This document shows, piece by piece, positions 1 to 7,577 of a stretch of 9,403 nt of DNA. Made by a program: the position numbers and the translations under genes. The DNA is from Burkholderiales bacterium (GTDB lineage Bacteria > Pseudomonadota > Gammaproteobacteria > Burkholderiales > Usitatibacteraceae). Under the pieces are notes generated by a model, which was not told the DNA's origin, did no database searches, and saw only the letters and a program-made list of their open reading frames with translations. The DNA is taken from NCBI GenBank assembly GCA_025936275.1, contig JAICTR010000083.1, positions 1 through 9,403 of the forward strand, in the 5' to 3' direction. Numbering within the stretch: position 1 is the stretch's first letter; the number at the start of each line of letters is the position of its first letter.

Positions 1-720
1 GAGGTCGCTGCATCGCCGGTGCCTTCGCCCGCGGCGGCGTTGCGTATCGCCGCGCTCGTCGAGCGCGTGCTCAAGCTGCAGGCGCAGGCGGCGCGCGACG
101 TGCTGGCGGCGCGCGCGCGACGAGCGCTTCCCGCGGCGCTGCGCGACATGGAGGCGGCGATGCGAACGCTGGGTGTCCCGGCTTCGCCCGCGGAGCTGCA
201 CGAGCGGGCGGCGATCCTCGCGCTCCTCGTCGCGCAATTCCGCGCCCGCGCCGCGCGCGGCCTGGGGCGCGATGCGGCGCGCGACATGGGCGATCGCGCG
301 GAGGAGATCGAGTGGGAGGCCGAGCGCATCGCGGCGTTCCTCGACGCTCGCGTCGACGCATCGCGCTCGCTCGCGGGACGGGCGATCGATGGCGCGTGGC
401 GCGCCGAGCGAATCGGGCGCCTGCTGGTCTCGCCCCGGGCGGGCCTCGGCGGCGCGCATGCCAACGACGCACTCGCCGCGGCGAAGGCGGCGCTGCAGGC
501 GGACCTCGAGGCGTTGCGCGCCGCCGCCGCGCCGGAGGCCTCGCGGATGCGCGCCGAGCTGCAGGTGGCGGAGAACCAGGCGGCGTTCCTGTTCGCCGCA
601 TCGTGGCGCGGCGGGAAAGGCCAGGCCGCGCGCGAGCTCGAGTTCGCGGTGAAGGCGAGCGACAACGCCGCCGAATCGCTGCAGCGCCTCGCCGCGCTCT
701 GGGAGCGCGCGCTGCAATGA
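1..720 (+). CDS. Helical protein of unknown function, 5' end probably cut by window
   Basis: The frame is open from base 1 to a TGA at 718-720. A GTG at 19 would give 233 residues, but no Shine-Dalgarno lies at a usual distance before it, so the true start may be left of the window. Third codon positions are almost all G or C, as in the neighbouring genes, which supports real coding. The protein is rich in Ala, Arg, Glu and Leu and looks entirely alpha-helical. It has no membrane segment, Cys cluster or catalytic motif that I can see. Two stretches (from the GTG: about residues 8-55, and 120-165 followed by a helix ending LAALWERALQ) loosely resemble the four-helix sensor fold at the N terminus of PilJ/NarX-type receptors. 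That is a weak inference. It converges on hslU with 13 bp between stop codons. I do not recognise the family. Confidence 0.6.
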   Translation, partial: EVAASPVPSPAAALRIAALVERVLKLQAQAARDVLAARARRALPAALRDMEAAMRTLGVPASPAELHERAAILALLVAQFRARAARGLGRDAARDMGDRAEEIEWEAERIAAFLDARVDASRSLAGRAIDGAWRAERIGRLLVSPRAGLGGAHANDALAAAKAALQADLEALRAAAAPEASRMRAELQVAENQAAFLFAASWRGGKGQAARELEFAVKASDNAAESLQRLAALWERALQ

Positions 721-733
721 GCGCCGCGCCCGC

Positions 734-2095
734 TCAGAGCACGTAGCGCGCGAGGTCCTCGCTGCCGGCGAGGCCGCCGAGGCGCGCATCCACGTAGGCG
801 GCGTCGATCACCACCTTGCGGGCGTTGCGCCCGGCATCGAAGGAAACTTCCTCGAGGAGCTTCTCCATCACGGTGTAGAGCCGGCGCGCGCCGATGTTCT
901 CGGTGCGCTCGTTCACGGAGAACGCGATCTCGGCCAGGCGCCGCACGCCCTCGGCCGTGTACTCGAGCTCCACGCCCTCGGTCGCGAGCAGCGCCTGGTA
1001 CTGGCGCGTGAGGCAGGCGTCGGTGGCGGTGAGGATGCGCTCGAAGTCCTCGACCGAAAGGCTGGCGAGCTCCACGCGGATCGGCAGCCGCCCCTGCAGC
1101 TCGGGCACCAGGTCCGAGGGCTTCGCGAGGTGGAACGCGCCGCTCGCGATGAAGAGGATGTGGTCGGTGCGCACCATGCCGTACTTGGTCGTGACCGACG
1201 TGCCCTCCACCAGCGGCAGGAGGTCCCGCTGCACGCCCTGGCGCGAGACGTCGGCGCCCTGCAGCTCGCCGCGGCTCGCGATCTTGTCGATCTCGTCGAT
1301 GAACACGATGCCGTCCTGCTCGACCGAGCGCACCGCCTTGAAGCGGATCTCCTCCTCGTTCACGAGCTTGAGGGCCTCCTCGTCGGTGATGAGGCGCAGC
1401 GCCTCGCGGATCGCGAGCGTGCGCCGTTTCTTCCGCGCGCCGCCCATGTTCTGGAACATGCCCTGGATCTGCTGCGTGAGCTCTTCCATGCCGGGCGGCG
1501 CCAGGATCTCCATGCTCGCCGCCGACTGCGCGACGTCGATCTCGATCTCCTTCTCGTCGAGCTTGCCCTCGCGCAGCATCTTGCGGAAGCGCTGGCGCGT
1601 GGAGTTGGGGTCCGCCGCATCGGCGCCGACGCCGGGCAGCAGCACATCGAGCACGCGCTCCTCGGCGACGTCCTCGGCGCGCATGCGCACCTTGTCCATC
1701 TCCTGCTCGCGCGTCGCCTTCACCGCGATCTCCGCCAGGTCGCGGATGATCGAGTCGACGTCGCGCCCGACGTAGCCCACCTCGGTGAACTTGGTCGCCT
1801 CGACCTTGATGAACGGCGCGTTGGCGAGCCGCGCCAGGCGCCGCGCGATCTCGGTCTTGCCGACGCCGGTCGGGCCGATCATGAGGATGTTCTTGGGCGT
1901 GATCTCCGCGCGCAGGGGCTCGGCCACCTGCGCACGGCGCCAGCGGTTGCGCAGCGCGATCGCCACCGCGCGCTTCGCCTCGCCCTGGCCCACGATGTTC
2001 TTGTCGAGCTCGTGGACGATCTCCTGCGGCGTCATCATGCCGGGGGCGGTGGCGGGCTCGGGGCGGACGGGCGGGGAATCGGAAGCGGCGTTCAC
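734..2095 (-). CDS. hslU: HslU (ClpY), ATPase subunit of the HslVU protease
   Basis: AAA+ unfoldase that feeds proteins into the HslV chamber in the cytoplasm; 453 residues against about 443 in E. coli. Visible elements: Walker A GPTGVGKT (74-81), pore loop GYVGRD (107-112), a charged I-domain (about 112-260), Walker B IVFIDEID (263-270), sensor 1 region ending IASGAF (about 316-321), arginine-finger region PELQGRLPIR (331-340), sensor 2 in NIGARRL (400-406), and a C-terminal tail ARYVL of the kind that docks into HslV. The start is uncertain. GTG at 2095 overlaps the hslV TGA in a GTGA, suggesting translational coupling, but it adds about 19 Pro-rich residues before MMTPQEIVHEL, where the family normally begins. 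The ATG codons at 2038 and 2035 are alternatives without a clear Shine-Dalgarno. Family assignment is certain. Confidence 0.98.
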   Translation of the reverse strand: MNAASDSPPVRPEPATAPGMMTPQEIVHELDKNIVGQGEAKRAVAIALRNRWRRAQVAEPLRAEITPKNILMIGPTGVGKTEIARRLARLANAPFIKVEATKFTEVGYVGRDVDSIIRDLAEIAVKATREQEMDKVRMRAEDVAEERVLDVLLPGVGADAADPNSTRQRFRKMLREGKLDEKEIEIDVAQSAASMEILAPPGMEELTQQIQGMFQNMGGARKKRRTLAIREALRLITDEEALKLVNEEEIRFKAVRSVEQDGIVFIDEIDKIASRGELQGADVSRQGVQRDLLPLVEGTSVTTKYGMVRTDHILFIASGAFHLAKPSDLVPELQGRLPIRVELASLSVEDFERILTATDACLTRQYQALLATEGVELEYTAEGVRRLAEIAFSVNERTENIGARRLYTVMEKLLEEVSFDAGRNARKVVIDAAYVDARLGGLAGSEDLARYVL

Positions 2096-2637
2096 AGCGT
2101 CTCGATCACGTGGTTCTGGTTGGTGTAGATGCAGAGGTCTCCGGCGATGGAGAGCGCGCGCTGCACGATCGCCGCCGGGTCGAGCTCCGTGTGGGCGAGC
2201 AACGCGAGCGCCGCGGCCTGCGCGTAGCCGCCGCCGCTGCCGATCGCGAGGAGCCCGTGCTCCGGCTCGAGCACGTCGCCGTTGCCGGTGATCACCAGCG
2301 ACGTCTGCTTGTCGGCGATGGCGAGCATCGCCTCCAGCCGCCGCAGCATGCGATCGGTGCGCCAGTCCTTGGCGAGCTCCACCGCGGAGCGCAGCAGGTG
2401 GCCCTGGTGCTTCTCGAGCTTCGCCTCGAAGCGCTCGAAGAGCGTGAAGGCGTCGGCGGTGGCGCCCGCGAAGCCGGCGAGGATGCGGTCGTGGTAGAGG
2501 CGGCGCACCTTGCGCGCGCTCGCCTTCACGACGATGTTGCCGAGCGTCACCTGGCCGTCGCCGCCCATGGCGACGCGCTCGCCGCGGCGCACGGAAAGGA
2601 TGGTGGTCCCGTGGAACTGGGAAGGTTCCGCGTTCAT
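2092..2637 (-). CDS. hslV: HslV (ClpQ), threonine protease subunit of HslVU
   Basis: N-terminal-nucleophile (proteasome beta-like) peptidase that forms the proteolytic core with HslU and degrades misfolded and regulatory proteins; 181 residues. The conserved block HGTTILSVRRG starts at residue 9, so the catalytic threonine is Thr11 and ten residues must be removed to expose it. In E. coli only the initiator Met precedes that Thr. Counting from Thr11, the family's Asp17 (in GGDGQVTLG) and Lys33 (in SARKVRR) are both present. A Gly-rich IGSGGGYAQAAA block lies near residues 132-143. It is first of the hslV-hslU pair, and its TGA overlaps the hslU GTG. The nearest Shine-Dalgarno-like sequence (AGGAAAGG, 2651-2658) is 13 nt from the ATG, which is long. 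Confidence 0.98.
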   Translation of the reverse strand: MNAEPSQFHGTTILSVRRGERVAMGGDGQVTLGNIVVKASARKVRRLYHDRILAGFAGATADAFTLFERFEAKLEKHQGHLLRSAVELAKDWRTDRMLRRLEAMLAIADKQTSLVITGNGDVLEPEHGLLAIGSGGGYAQAAALALLAHTELDPAAIVQRALSIAGDLCIYTNQNHVIETL

Positions 2638-2650
2638 GCGGGGATTGTCG

Positions 2651-2658
2651 CCTTTCCT
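2651..2658 (-). promoter_or_regulatory. Possible hslV ribosome binding site, unusually distant
   Basis: On the minus strand this reads AGGAAAGG, a good anti-16S match, but 13 nt separate it from the hslV ATG at 2637. No better match lies nearer, and no other in-frame ATG precedes the conserved HGTT block, so the start is kept. Confidence 0.4.
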
Positions 2659-2685
2659 GGAGCCCGGCCCGCGGGCCCCGATCGA

Positions 2686-2716
2686 TGAAATCGCGCTTTT
2701 TCGCGCGGCGATTTCA
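2686..2716. repeat. 9-bp perfect inverted repeat between STAS-like gene and hslV
   Basis: TGAAATCGC (2686-2694) is the exact reverse complement of GCGATTTCA (2708-2716), with 13 bp between. The spacer itself can pair CGCGC with GCGCG around an A-rich loop on the minus strand. The right arm contains the TGA (2716-2714) of the STAS-like gene. No T-run follows on either strand, so this is not a standard intrinsic terminator. It may still be a weak 3'-end hairpin or an operator over the hslV promoter. A second perfect palindrome, GGCCCGCGGGCC, lies nearby at 2666-2677. Confidence 0.6.
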
Positions 2717-2718
2717 GG
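2687..2718 (-). promoter_or_regulatory. Candidate sigma-32 (heat-shock) promoter for hslVU
   Basis: On the minus strand, CCTGAAA (2718-2712) differs by one base from the sigma-32 -35 consensus CTTGAAA. After 16 bp, CGCGATTT (2695-2688) partly matches the -10 consensus CCCCATnT. Transcription would start near 2680, giving a leader of about 43 nt before hslV. hslVU is a classical heat-shock operon, which makes this plausible. However, the spacer is at the long end, the -10 is imperfect, and the match overlaps the stop codon of the preceding gene. The same bases form an inverted repeat, so the resemblance could be coincidental. Confidence 0.3.
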
Positions 2719-3847
2719 TTGACTTGCGCCGCACCAGGATCGCGTAGCGGTTGACGCCCAGCGCCTCGAGCAGCGCCGCGTTGAGCTCGGTGAGCCCGGC
2801 GAGGATCACGCGCTTGCCGGCGAGCTGGATCGCCTTGATGGCGTCCGAGAACACCGGCGCGTACGTGAAGTCGATGCGCAGCACGCGCGACATGTCCACC
2901 GGCACCTCGGCGCGCGCGGCGGCGTAGGCGTTGAGCTCCGCGATCTGGTTCGCGCTCGCCGCCGAGAGCACGCCCTTCATCACGAAGCCGTCGGCCTCCC
3001 CCGGCTCCGCCTTCTCCGCCGAGGGAGACTTCGCCGCCGCCGCGGCCACCGTGTTGACGTAGGTTTCCCAGTTGGGCGGCGACATCTCGAAGGCCACCGC
3101 GTATTCGAGCCCCAGCTCCTCGAACGGCGCCGACTTCCCCTGCAGGATCAGCAGCTCGAAGAGCAGGTCCCAGTACGGTCGATGCGCGGCGGGATCGGCC
3201 TTGTCCTTGACGCCTTCCTCCCACGGATCGACGGCGACGATGCGCTTCCTGAGCAGCGCCTCGAGCGTGTCGACGTGGTTGAACCACATCGGCGTCGCCT
3301 GCTTGCGCAGCTTCGCGAGCGCGGCCGCGAGGAGCGCCGCATCCTCGGCGGTGAGCGCGGCGATCTTGCCCACATCGAGGCGCACCGTGCCCTGCGCCTG
3401 GGTGAACGCGAGGAATTTCTCGATCTCCGCGGCGATCTCGCCGGTGGCGTTCGGCTTCAGCAGGAAATAGTCCTTGCGCTCGCGGCTCTGCGTGCGGCGC
3501 GGATCCGAGGCTCCTTCGCCGCTGTCGGCCCAGGCCGGCGGCGACTGCTCGAACTTCACGCTGAAGAGCATCGCGAGCGCGTCGAACTCGGCGCGGCTCT
3601 GCGCGACCTGGTGCAGGTCGAAGAGCATGAGCCACGCCTGCTTGTTGTTGCGGCCGGCGGGATCCTTGATCTCGGCGGCGAGGAGCTGCGTGGCGGACGC
3701 GGCATGGTTGGCGGCATAGAGCACCGCCGCTTCCTGAGGCACGGGCAGCGGCGCGGAATGGAAGTCCTCCGACCCGAGCCGGCCCGCGGTGCGCCCCGCC
3801 TGGGGACGGATGCTGCTCGCCTGCGATGTGCTTGCGGAAGTCGCCAT
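2714..3847 (-). CDS. Tandem STAS-like domain protein, function unknown
   Basis: A 377-residue protein that appears internally duplicated. Each half has a helical module, then a STAS-like alpha/beta domain. Module 1 (about 68-106, LMLFDLHQV...FSVKFEQSPPAW) matches module 2 (about 225-260, DLLFELLIL...YAVAFEMSPPNW) in its F-E-x-SPP-x-W signature. STAS-like 1 spans about 126-205 (VRLDVGKIAALT, then a predicted helix). STAS-like 2 spans about 286-375 (MSRVLRIDF, then GKRVILAGLTELNAALLEALGV) and is the better match to the MlaB/anti-anti-sigma type. Neither shows the D-S/T phosphoacceptor motif of anti-sigma-factor antagonists, so a scaffold or non-phosphorylated role is more likely (inference). 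The first 40 residues are Ser/Ala/Pro-rich and probably disordered; there is no signal peptide or membrane span. No strong Shine-Dalgarno precedes the ATG at 3847. It lies between the dapF operon and hslVU, with its own candidate promoter. Confidence 0.85.
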   Translation of the reverse strand: MATSASTSQASSIRPQAGRTAGRLGSEDFHSAPLPVPQEAAVLYAANHAASATQLLAAEIKDPAGRNNKQAWLMLFDLHQVAQSRAEFDALAMLFSVKFEQSPPAWADSGEGASDPRRTQSRERKDYFLLKPNATGEIAAEIEKFLAFTQAQGTVRLDVGKIAALTAEDAALLAAALAKLRKQATPMWFNHVDTLEALLRKRIVAVDPWEEGVKDKADPAAHRPYWDLLFELLILQGKSAPFEELGLEYAVAFEMSPPNWETYVNTVAAAAAKSPSAEKAEPGEADGFVMKGVLSAASANQIAELNAYAAARAEVPVDMSRVLRIDFTYAPVFSDAIKAIQLAGKRVILAGLTELNAALLEALGVNRYAILVRRKST

Positions 3848-3907
3848 GTGCGCCGTTGGATTGCCCTGCCCGGCGGACGTGTGGCCCGCCTTCGCCGGTG
3901 TCCGGAA

Positions 3908-3935
3908 AGTATAACCCCCGGGGGTGCGCGTCCAC
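3908..3935 (-). promoter_or_regulatory. Candidate sigma-70 promoter for the STAS-like gene
   Basis: On the minus strand a -10 box TATACT (3913-3908, 5 of 6 to consensus) lies 16 bp after a weak -35 GTGGAC (3935-3930). The predicted start is near 3901, giving a leader of about 54 nt to the ATG at 3847. The spacer is filled by the perfect 12-bp palindrome ACCCCCGGGGGT (3914-3925), which could be an operator. This is the most AT-rich spot in an otherwise very GC-rich gap, which supports the -10. Confidence 0.5.
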
Positions 3936-3943
3936 CGTGCCGA

Positions 3944-4933
3944 TCAGGCGATGCAGTAGGCGAGGCCTTCCTCGAAGAGGCGCCGCGGGAGCTTGCGCCC
4001 GATGAACACCATCACGCTCTCGCGCGCCTCGCCGGGCTGCCAGGGCTTGCCGGGGGTGCCGCCCATCAGCATGTGCACGCCCTGGAAGATCATGCGGCGC
4101 GGCTCGCCCTGCACGTTGAGCACGCCCTTGTAGCGCAGCAGGTCCTCGCCGTAGTTCTGCACCATGAGCGAGAGGAAGGTCTCGATCTTCTCCATGTGCA
4201 GCGGGCGCGGGTCCTTCCACACGAACGAGGTCACCTCGTCGTTGTGCTCGTGGGCATCGCTCTCGAGGAACGCGGGGTCGAGCTCGAGCGCGGCGTTGAG
4301 GTTGAAGCCGCGGATGTCGAGGATCTCCTTGATGTCCGCCTCGCCCATGTGCACCTTCTTCTGCGGCGCGCGCGGGTTCATCGCGCGCAGGCGCTTCATG
4401 AGCGCGTCGACCTTCCCGTCCTCGACGAGGTCGGTCTTGGAAAGCAGGATGCGGTCGGCGAAGCCCACCTGGCGGCGCGCCTCGTCGTGCTCGTCGAGTT
4501 GCTTCGCCGCGTGCTTCGCGTCCACCACGGTCACCACCGCGTCGAGCAGGTACTGGTCGTGGATCGTCTCGTCCATGAAGAAGGTCTGCGCCACCGGGCC
4601 GGGATTCGCGAGGCCCGTGGTCTCGATGATCACGCGATCGAACTTGAGCTCGCCGCGCTTCCTCTTCCTGCCCAGGTCGCCGAGGATGCGCACGAGGTCC
4701 CCGCGCACGGTGCAGCAGACGCAGCCGTTGTTCATCTCCACGATCTGCTCGTCCTTGTCCTCGACGAGGATCTCGTTGTCCACGCCCTCCGCGCCGAACT
4801 CGTTCTCGATCACCGCGATCTTCTCGCCGTGCTTCTCGGTGAGGATGCGGTTGAGGAGCGTCGTCTTGCCGGCCCCCAGGAACCCGGTGAGGATGGTGAC
4901 GGGGATCAGGTCCTTGTTCTCGACGGCGGGCAT
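3944..4933 (-). CDS. G3E/COG0523 (CobW/YjiA-type) GTPase, copy 1
   Basis: A 329-residue P-loop GTPase of the group that delivers or handles metals (zinc, cobalt, nickel) for target proteins; the client is unknown here. Visible: Walker A GFLGAGKT (17-24), the signature metal-binding CVCC (71-74) within GCVCCTVRGDL, the ETTGLANPGP switch (104-113), and SKTD (165-168) at the base-specificity site where NKxD is usual. A short DAHEHND (226-232) stands where many relatives have a longer His-rich metal loop. A CobW C-terminal domain occupies about 235-329. It is last in the dapF operon: the ATG at 4933 follows the TAG of copy 2 by 3 bp, with a good GAGGT Shine-Dalgarno inside the end of copy 2. The pattern is closest to the YjiA-like subgroup; I do not assign a symbol. 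Confidence 0.93.
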   Translation of the reverse strand: MPAVENKDLIPVTILTGFLGAGKTTLLNRILTEKHGEKIAVIENEFGAEGVDNEILVEDKDEQIVEMNNGCVCCTVRGDLVRILGDLGRKRKRGELKFDRVIIETTGLANPGPVAQTFFMDETIHDQYLLDAVVTVVDAKHAAKQLDEHDEARRQVGFADRILLSKTDLVEDGKVDALMKRLRAMNPRAPQKKVHMGEADIKEILDIRGFNLNAALELDPAFLESDAHEHNDEVTSFVWKDPRPLHMEKIETFLSLMVQNYGEDLLRYKGVLNVQGEPRRMIFQGVHMLMGGTPGKPWQPGEARESVMVFIGRKLPRRLFEEGLAYCIA

Positions 4934-4936
4934 GGG

Positions 4937-5944
<1,008 letters not shown>

Positions 5945-5949
5945 CGGGC

Positions 5950-6888
5950 TCAGGCCTTGCGCCGGCGCGCGCGCGGATGGGCCGCGTCGTAGACCTTGGC
6001 GAGGTGCTGGAAGTCGAGGTGCGTGTAGACCTGCGTGGAAGCGATGCTCGCGTGCCCCAGCATCTCCTGCACCGCGCGCAGGTCGCCCGAGGACTGCAGC
6101 ACGTGCGAGGCGAACGAATGCCGCAGCATGTGCGGATGCACGTCGGCATCGATCCCGGCGAGCGCCGCCCAGCGCTTGATGCGCCGCTGCACCTCGCGCG
6201 GCACGATGCGCCTCCCGGAGCGACCGACGAAGAGCGCCGCCTCGCCGGGCCTCGCGAGCGCCGCGCGCACCGCCAGCCACGCGGCGATCGCGTCGAGCGC
6301 GGCCTTGCCCACCGGCACGATGCGCGTCTTCGATCCTTTCCCCGTCACGCGCAGCTCGCCGCTCGCGCGATCGAGCGCGGCGAGGTCGATGCCGGTGAGC
6401 TCGGAGACGCGCAGGCCCGACGAGTACGCGAGCTCGAAGAGCGCGCGGTCGCGAACGCCGAGCGCCGAGTCGTCCTCGATGGACACCAGGCGCACCGCCT
6501 CGTCCGGCGACAGCGCCTCGGGCAGGCGCTTCGCCGCCTTGGGCGGGCGCAGGCCCGCGCACGGATTCATCGAGGCCTCGCGGCGGCGCACCAGCCATTC
6601 GTAGAAGCCGCGCCATGCGGAGAGCACGCGCGCGAGCGAGCGCGGCGCGAGCCCGTTCGCGTGCAGCGCCGCGATGAAGCGGCGGATGTCGTGCGCGGTG
6701 AGCGCGGCGGGCGCGCGATCGCCGGCGAGCGATTGCAGGAGGCGTGCGTCGCGCCCGTAGGCGGCGAGGGTATGGCGGGCGAGGCGACGCCCGGTGCGCA
6801 GGCTTTCGAGCCAACGGCCGAGCGCGTCGGTCGGCGCGGCGCCAATCCCCGGCTCGCCCTCGAGTGTCCTAATCGAGGAGTTGCTCAC
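5950..6888 (-). CDS. xerC: XerC tyrosine recombinase
   Basis: Site-specific recombinase that works with XerD at dif, under FtsK control, to resolve chromosome dimers; 312 residues. The N-terminal core-binding domain spans about 20-110 (RHTLAAYGRDARLL). The catalytic domain has the full set: Arg160 (SSGLRVSEL), Lys184 (TGKGSK), His253 and Arg256 (HPHMLRHSF), His279 (LGHASI) and the nucleophile Tyr288 (TQVYTHLD). These sit 12-13 residues later than in E. coli XerC. The GTG at 6888 is the only reasonable start: an in-frame TGA lies just upstream (6900-6898) and no ATG, GTG or TTG follows before the core domain. It overlaps the end of the DUF484 gene by 20 bp. The order dapF-DUF484-xerC, as in E. 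coli, supports XerC over XerD or an integrase. Confidence 0.96.
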   Translation of the reverse strand: MSNSSIRTLEGEPGIGAAPTDALGRWLESLRTGRRLARHTLAAYGRDARLLQSLAGDRAPAALTAHDIRRFIAALHANGLAPRSLARVLSAWRGFYEWLVRRREASMNPCAGLRPPKAAKRLPEALSPDEAVRLVSIEDDSALGVRDRALFELAYSSGLRVSELTGIDLAALDRASGELRVTGKGSKTRIVPVGKAALDAIAAWLAVRAALARPGEAALFVGRSGRRIVPREVQRRIKRWAALAGIDADVHPHMLRHSFASHVLQSSGDLRAVQEMLGHASIASTQVYTHLDFQHLAKVYDAAHPRARRRKA

Positions 6889-7576
6889 GGAGCGGCGTCA
6901 CGAAGCGCCCCAGCGCGTGGCTCACCAGCTCGCCGATGCGCGCCAGGTAGAGCGTGCCCATCTCGGGATAGAAGCGCTTCGGGTCTTCCGAGGCCAGGGC
7001 GACCACGCCGAAGCGGGTGCCGTCGTGCGCGAGCGGCGCCATGGCGAACGACTTCACGTGCGGCGCCGCCTCGCCGAACCACGCCTGGCTGTCGTAGACC
7101 GGATGGTGCCCGCAGTAGGGCGCGGTCATCTTCTCCACGAACTCGCGCACCTCGGCGGAGACCGCCGAGAACTCGCGCGTGGCCGAATCGTCCTCGGCGA
7201 CGTTCCACAGGCGCACCGCGACGTGCGGCACGGCGAAGTGGTCCAGCAGGTCGAGATAGAGCGTGTCGAGCGCGGCATCGAGCCCCTGCGCCTCGATCAG
7301 GCGGCAGGCGAGGCGATGCACCTTCTCGCTCGCGGCGTCGTTCTCCTCGCCGAACTGGATCAGCTCGTGGAGCTTGTCCTCGAGGAGCTTCGCCTTCTCG
7401 CGCACCGCGATCAACTGGCGTTCGCCGATCGACACCGCGCGCCCGCCGTGCGGATGCGGGATCTGCAGGTTCATCAGCACGTCCACGTGGGCCTCGAAGA
7501 ACCCCGGGTTCTGGCGCAGGAATTCCGCCACCTGGTCGGCCGTGAGTGTGGGCAATTCGATCCCCGCCTTGGTCAT
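6869..7576 (-). CDS. DUF484 family protein (YigA-like)
   Basis: A 235-residue cytoplasmic protein of unknown biochemical role, almost always found between dapF and xerC in proteobacteria. The family signature is clear near the N terminus: ADQVAEFLRQNPGFFEAH (13-30), then LQIPHPHGGRAVSIGERQ (37-54), followed by a coiled-coil-like helix (about 55-95). The rest is a GAF-like domain (about 95-225, with FAMAPL and FGVVALAS strands) in which I see no obvious ligand-binding motif. I chose the ATG at 7576, one base after the dapF TGA (7580-7578). An upstream in-frame start at 7615 would add 13 residues inside dapF and move away from the family N terminus. The 3' end overlaps xerC by 20 bp. Confidence 0.92.
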   Translation of the reverse strand: MTKAGIELPTLTADQVAEFLRQNPGFFEAHVDVLMNLQIPHPHGGRAVSIGERQLIAVREKAKLLEDKLHELIQFGEENDAASEKVHRLACRLIEAQGLDAALDTLYLDLLDHFAVPHVAVRLWNVAEDDSATREFSAVSAEVREFVEKMTAPYCGHHPVYDSQAWFGEAAPHVKSFAMAPLAHDGTRFGVVALASEDPKRFYPEMGTLYLARIGELVSHALGRFVTPLREQLLD

Positions 7577-7577
7577 G

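Noticed and set aside
721..733. Bidirectional terminator between the first gene and hslU
   Set aside because: Only 13 bp lie between the stop codons, with no hairpin and no T-tract.
1130..2128. A plus-strand open frame of 332 codons antisense to hslU
   Set aside because: It lies opposite an unmistakable HslU; the composition is that of a shadow frame.
2666..2677. Palindrome GGCCCGCGGGCC as part of a terminator
   Set aside because: It has no loop and no T-run, and such palindromes are expected by chance at this GC content.
2634..4220. A minus-strand open frame of 528 codons in another frame over the STAS-like gene and the end of GTPase copy 1
   Set aside because: The translation is Arg/Gly/Ala-rich without motifs, and the other frame encodes recognisable domains.
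5945..6814. N-terminal extension of GTPase copy 2 into xerC
   Set aside because: The frame is open only because of high GC; the extension is a shadow of xerC, and the ATG at 5944 fits the family start.
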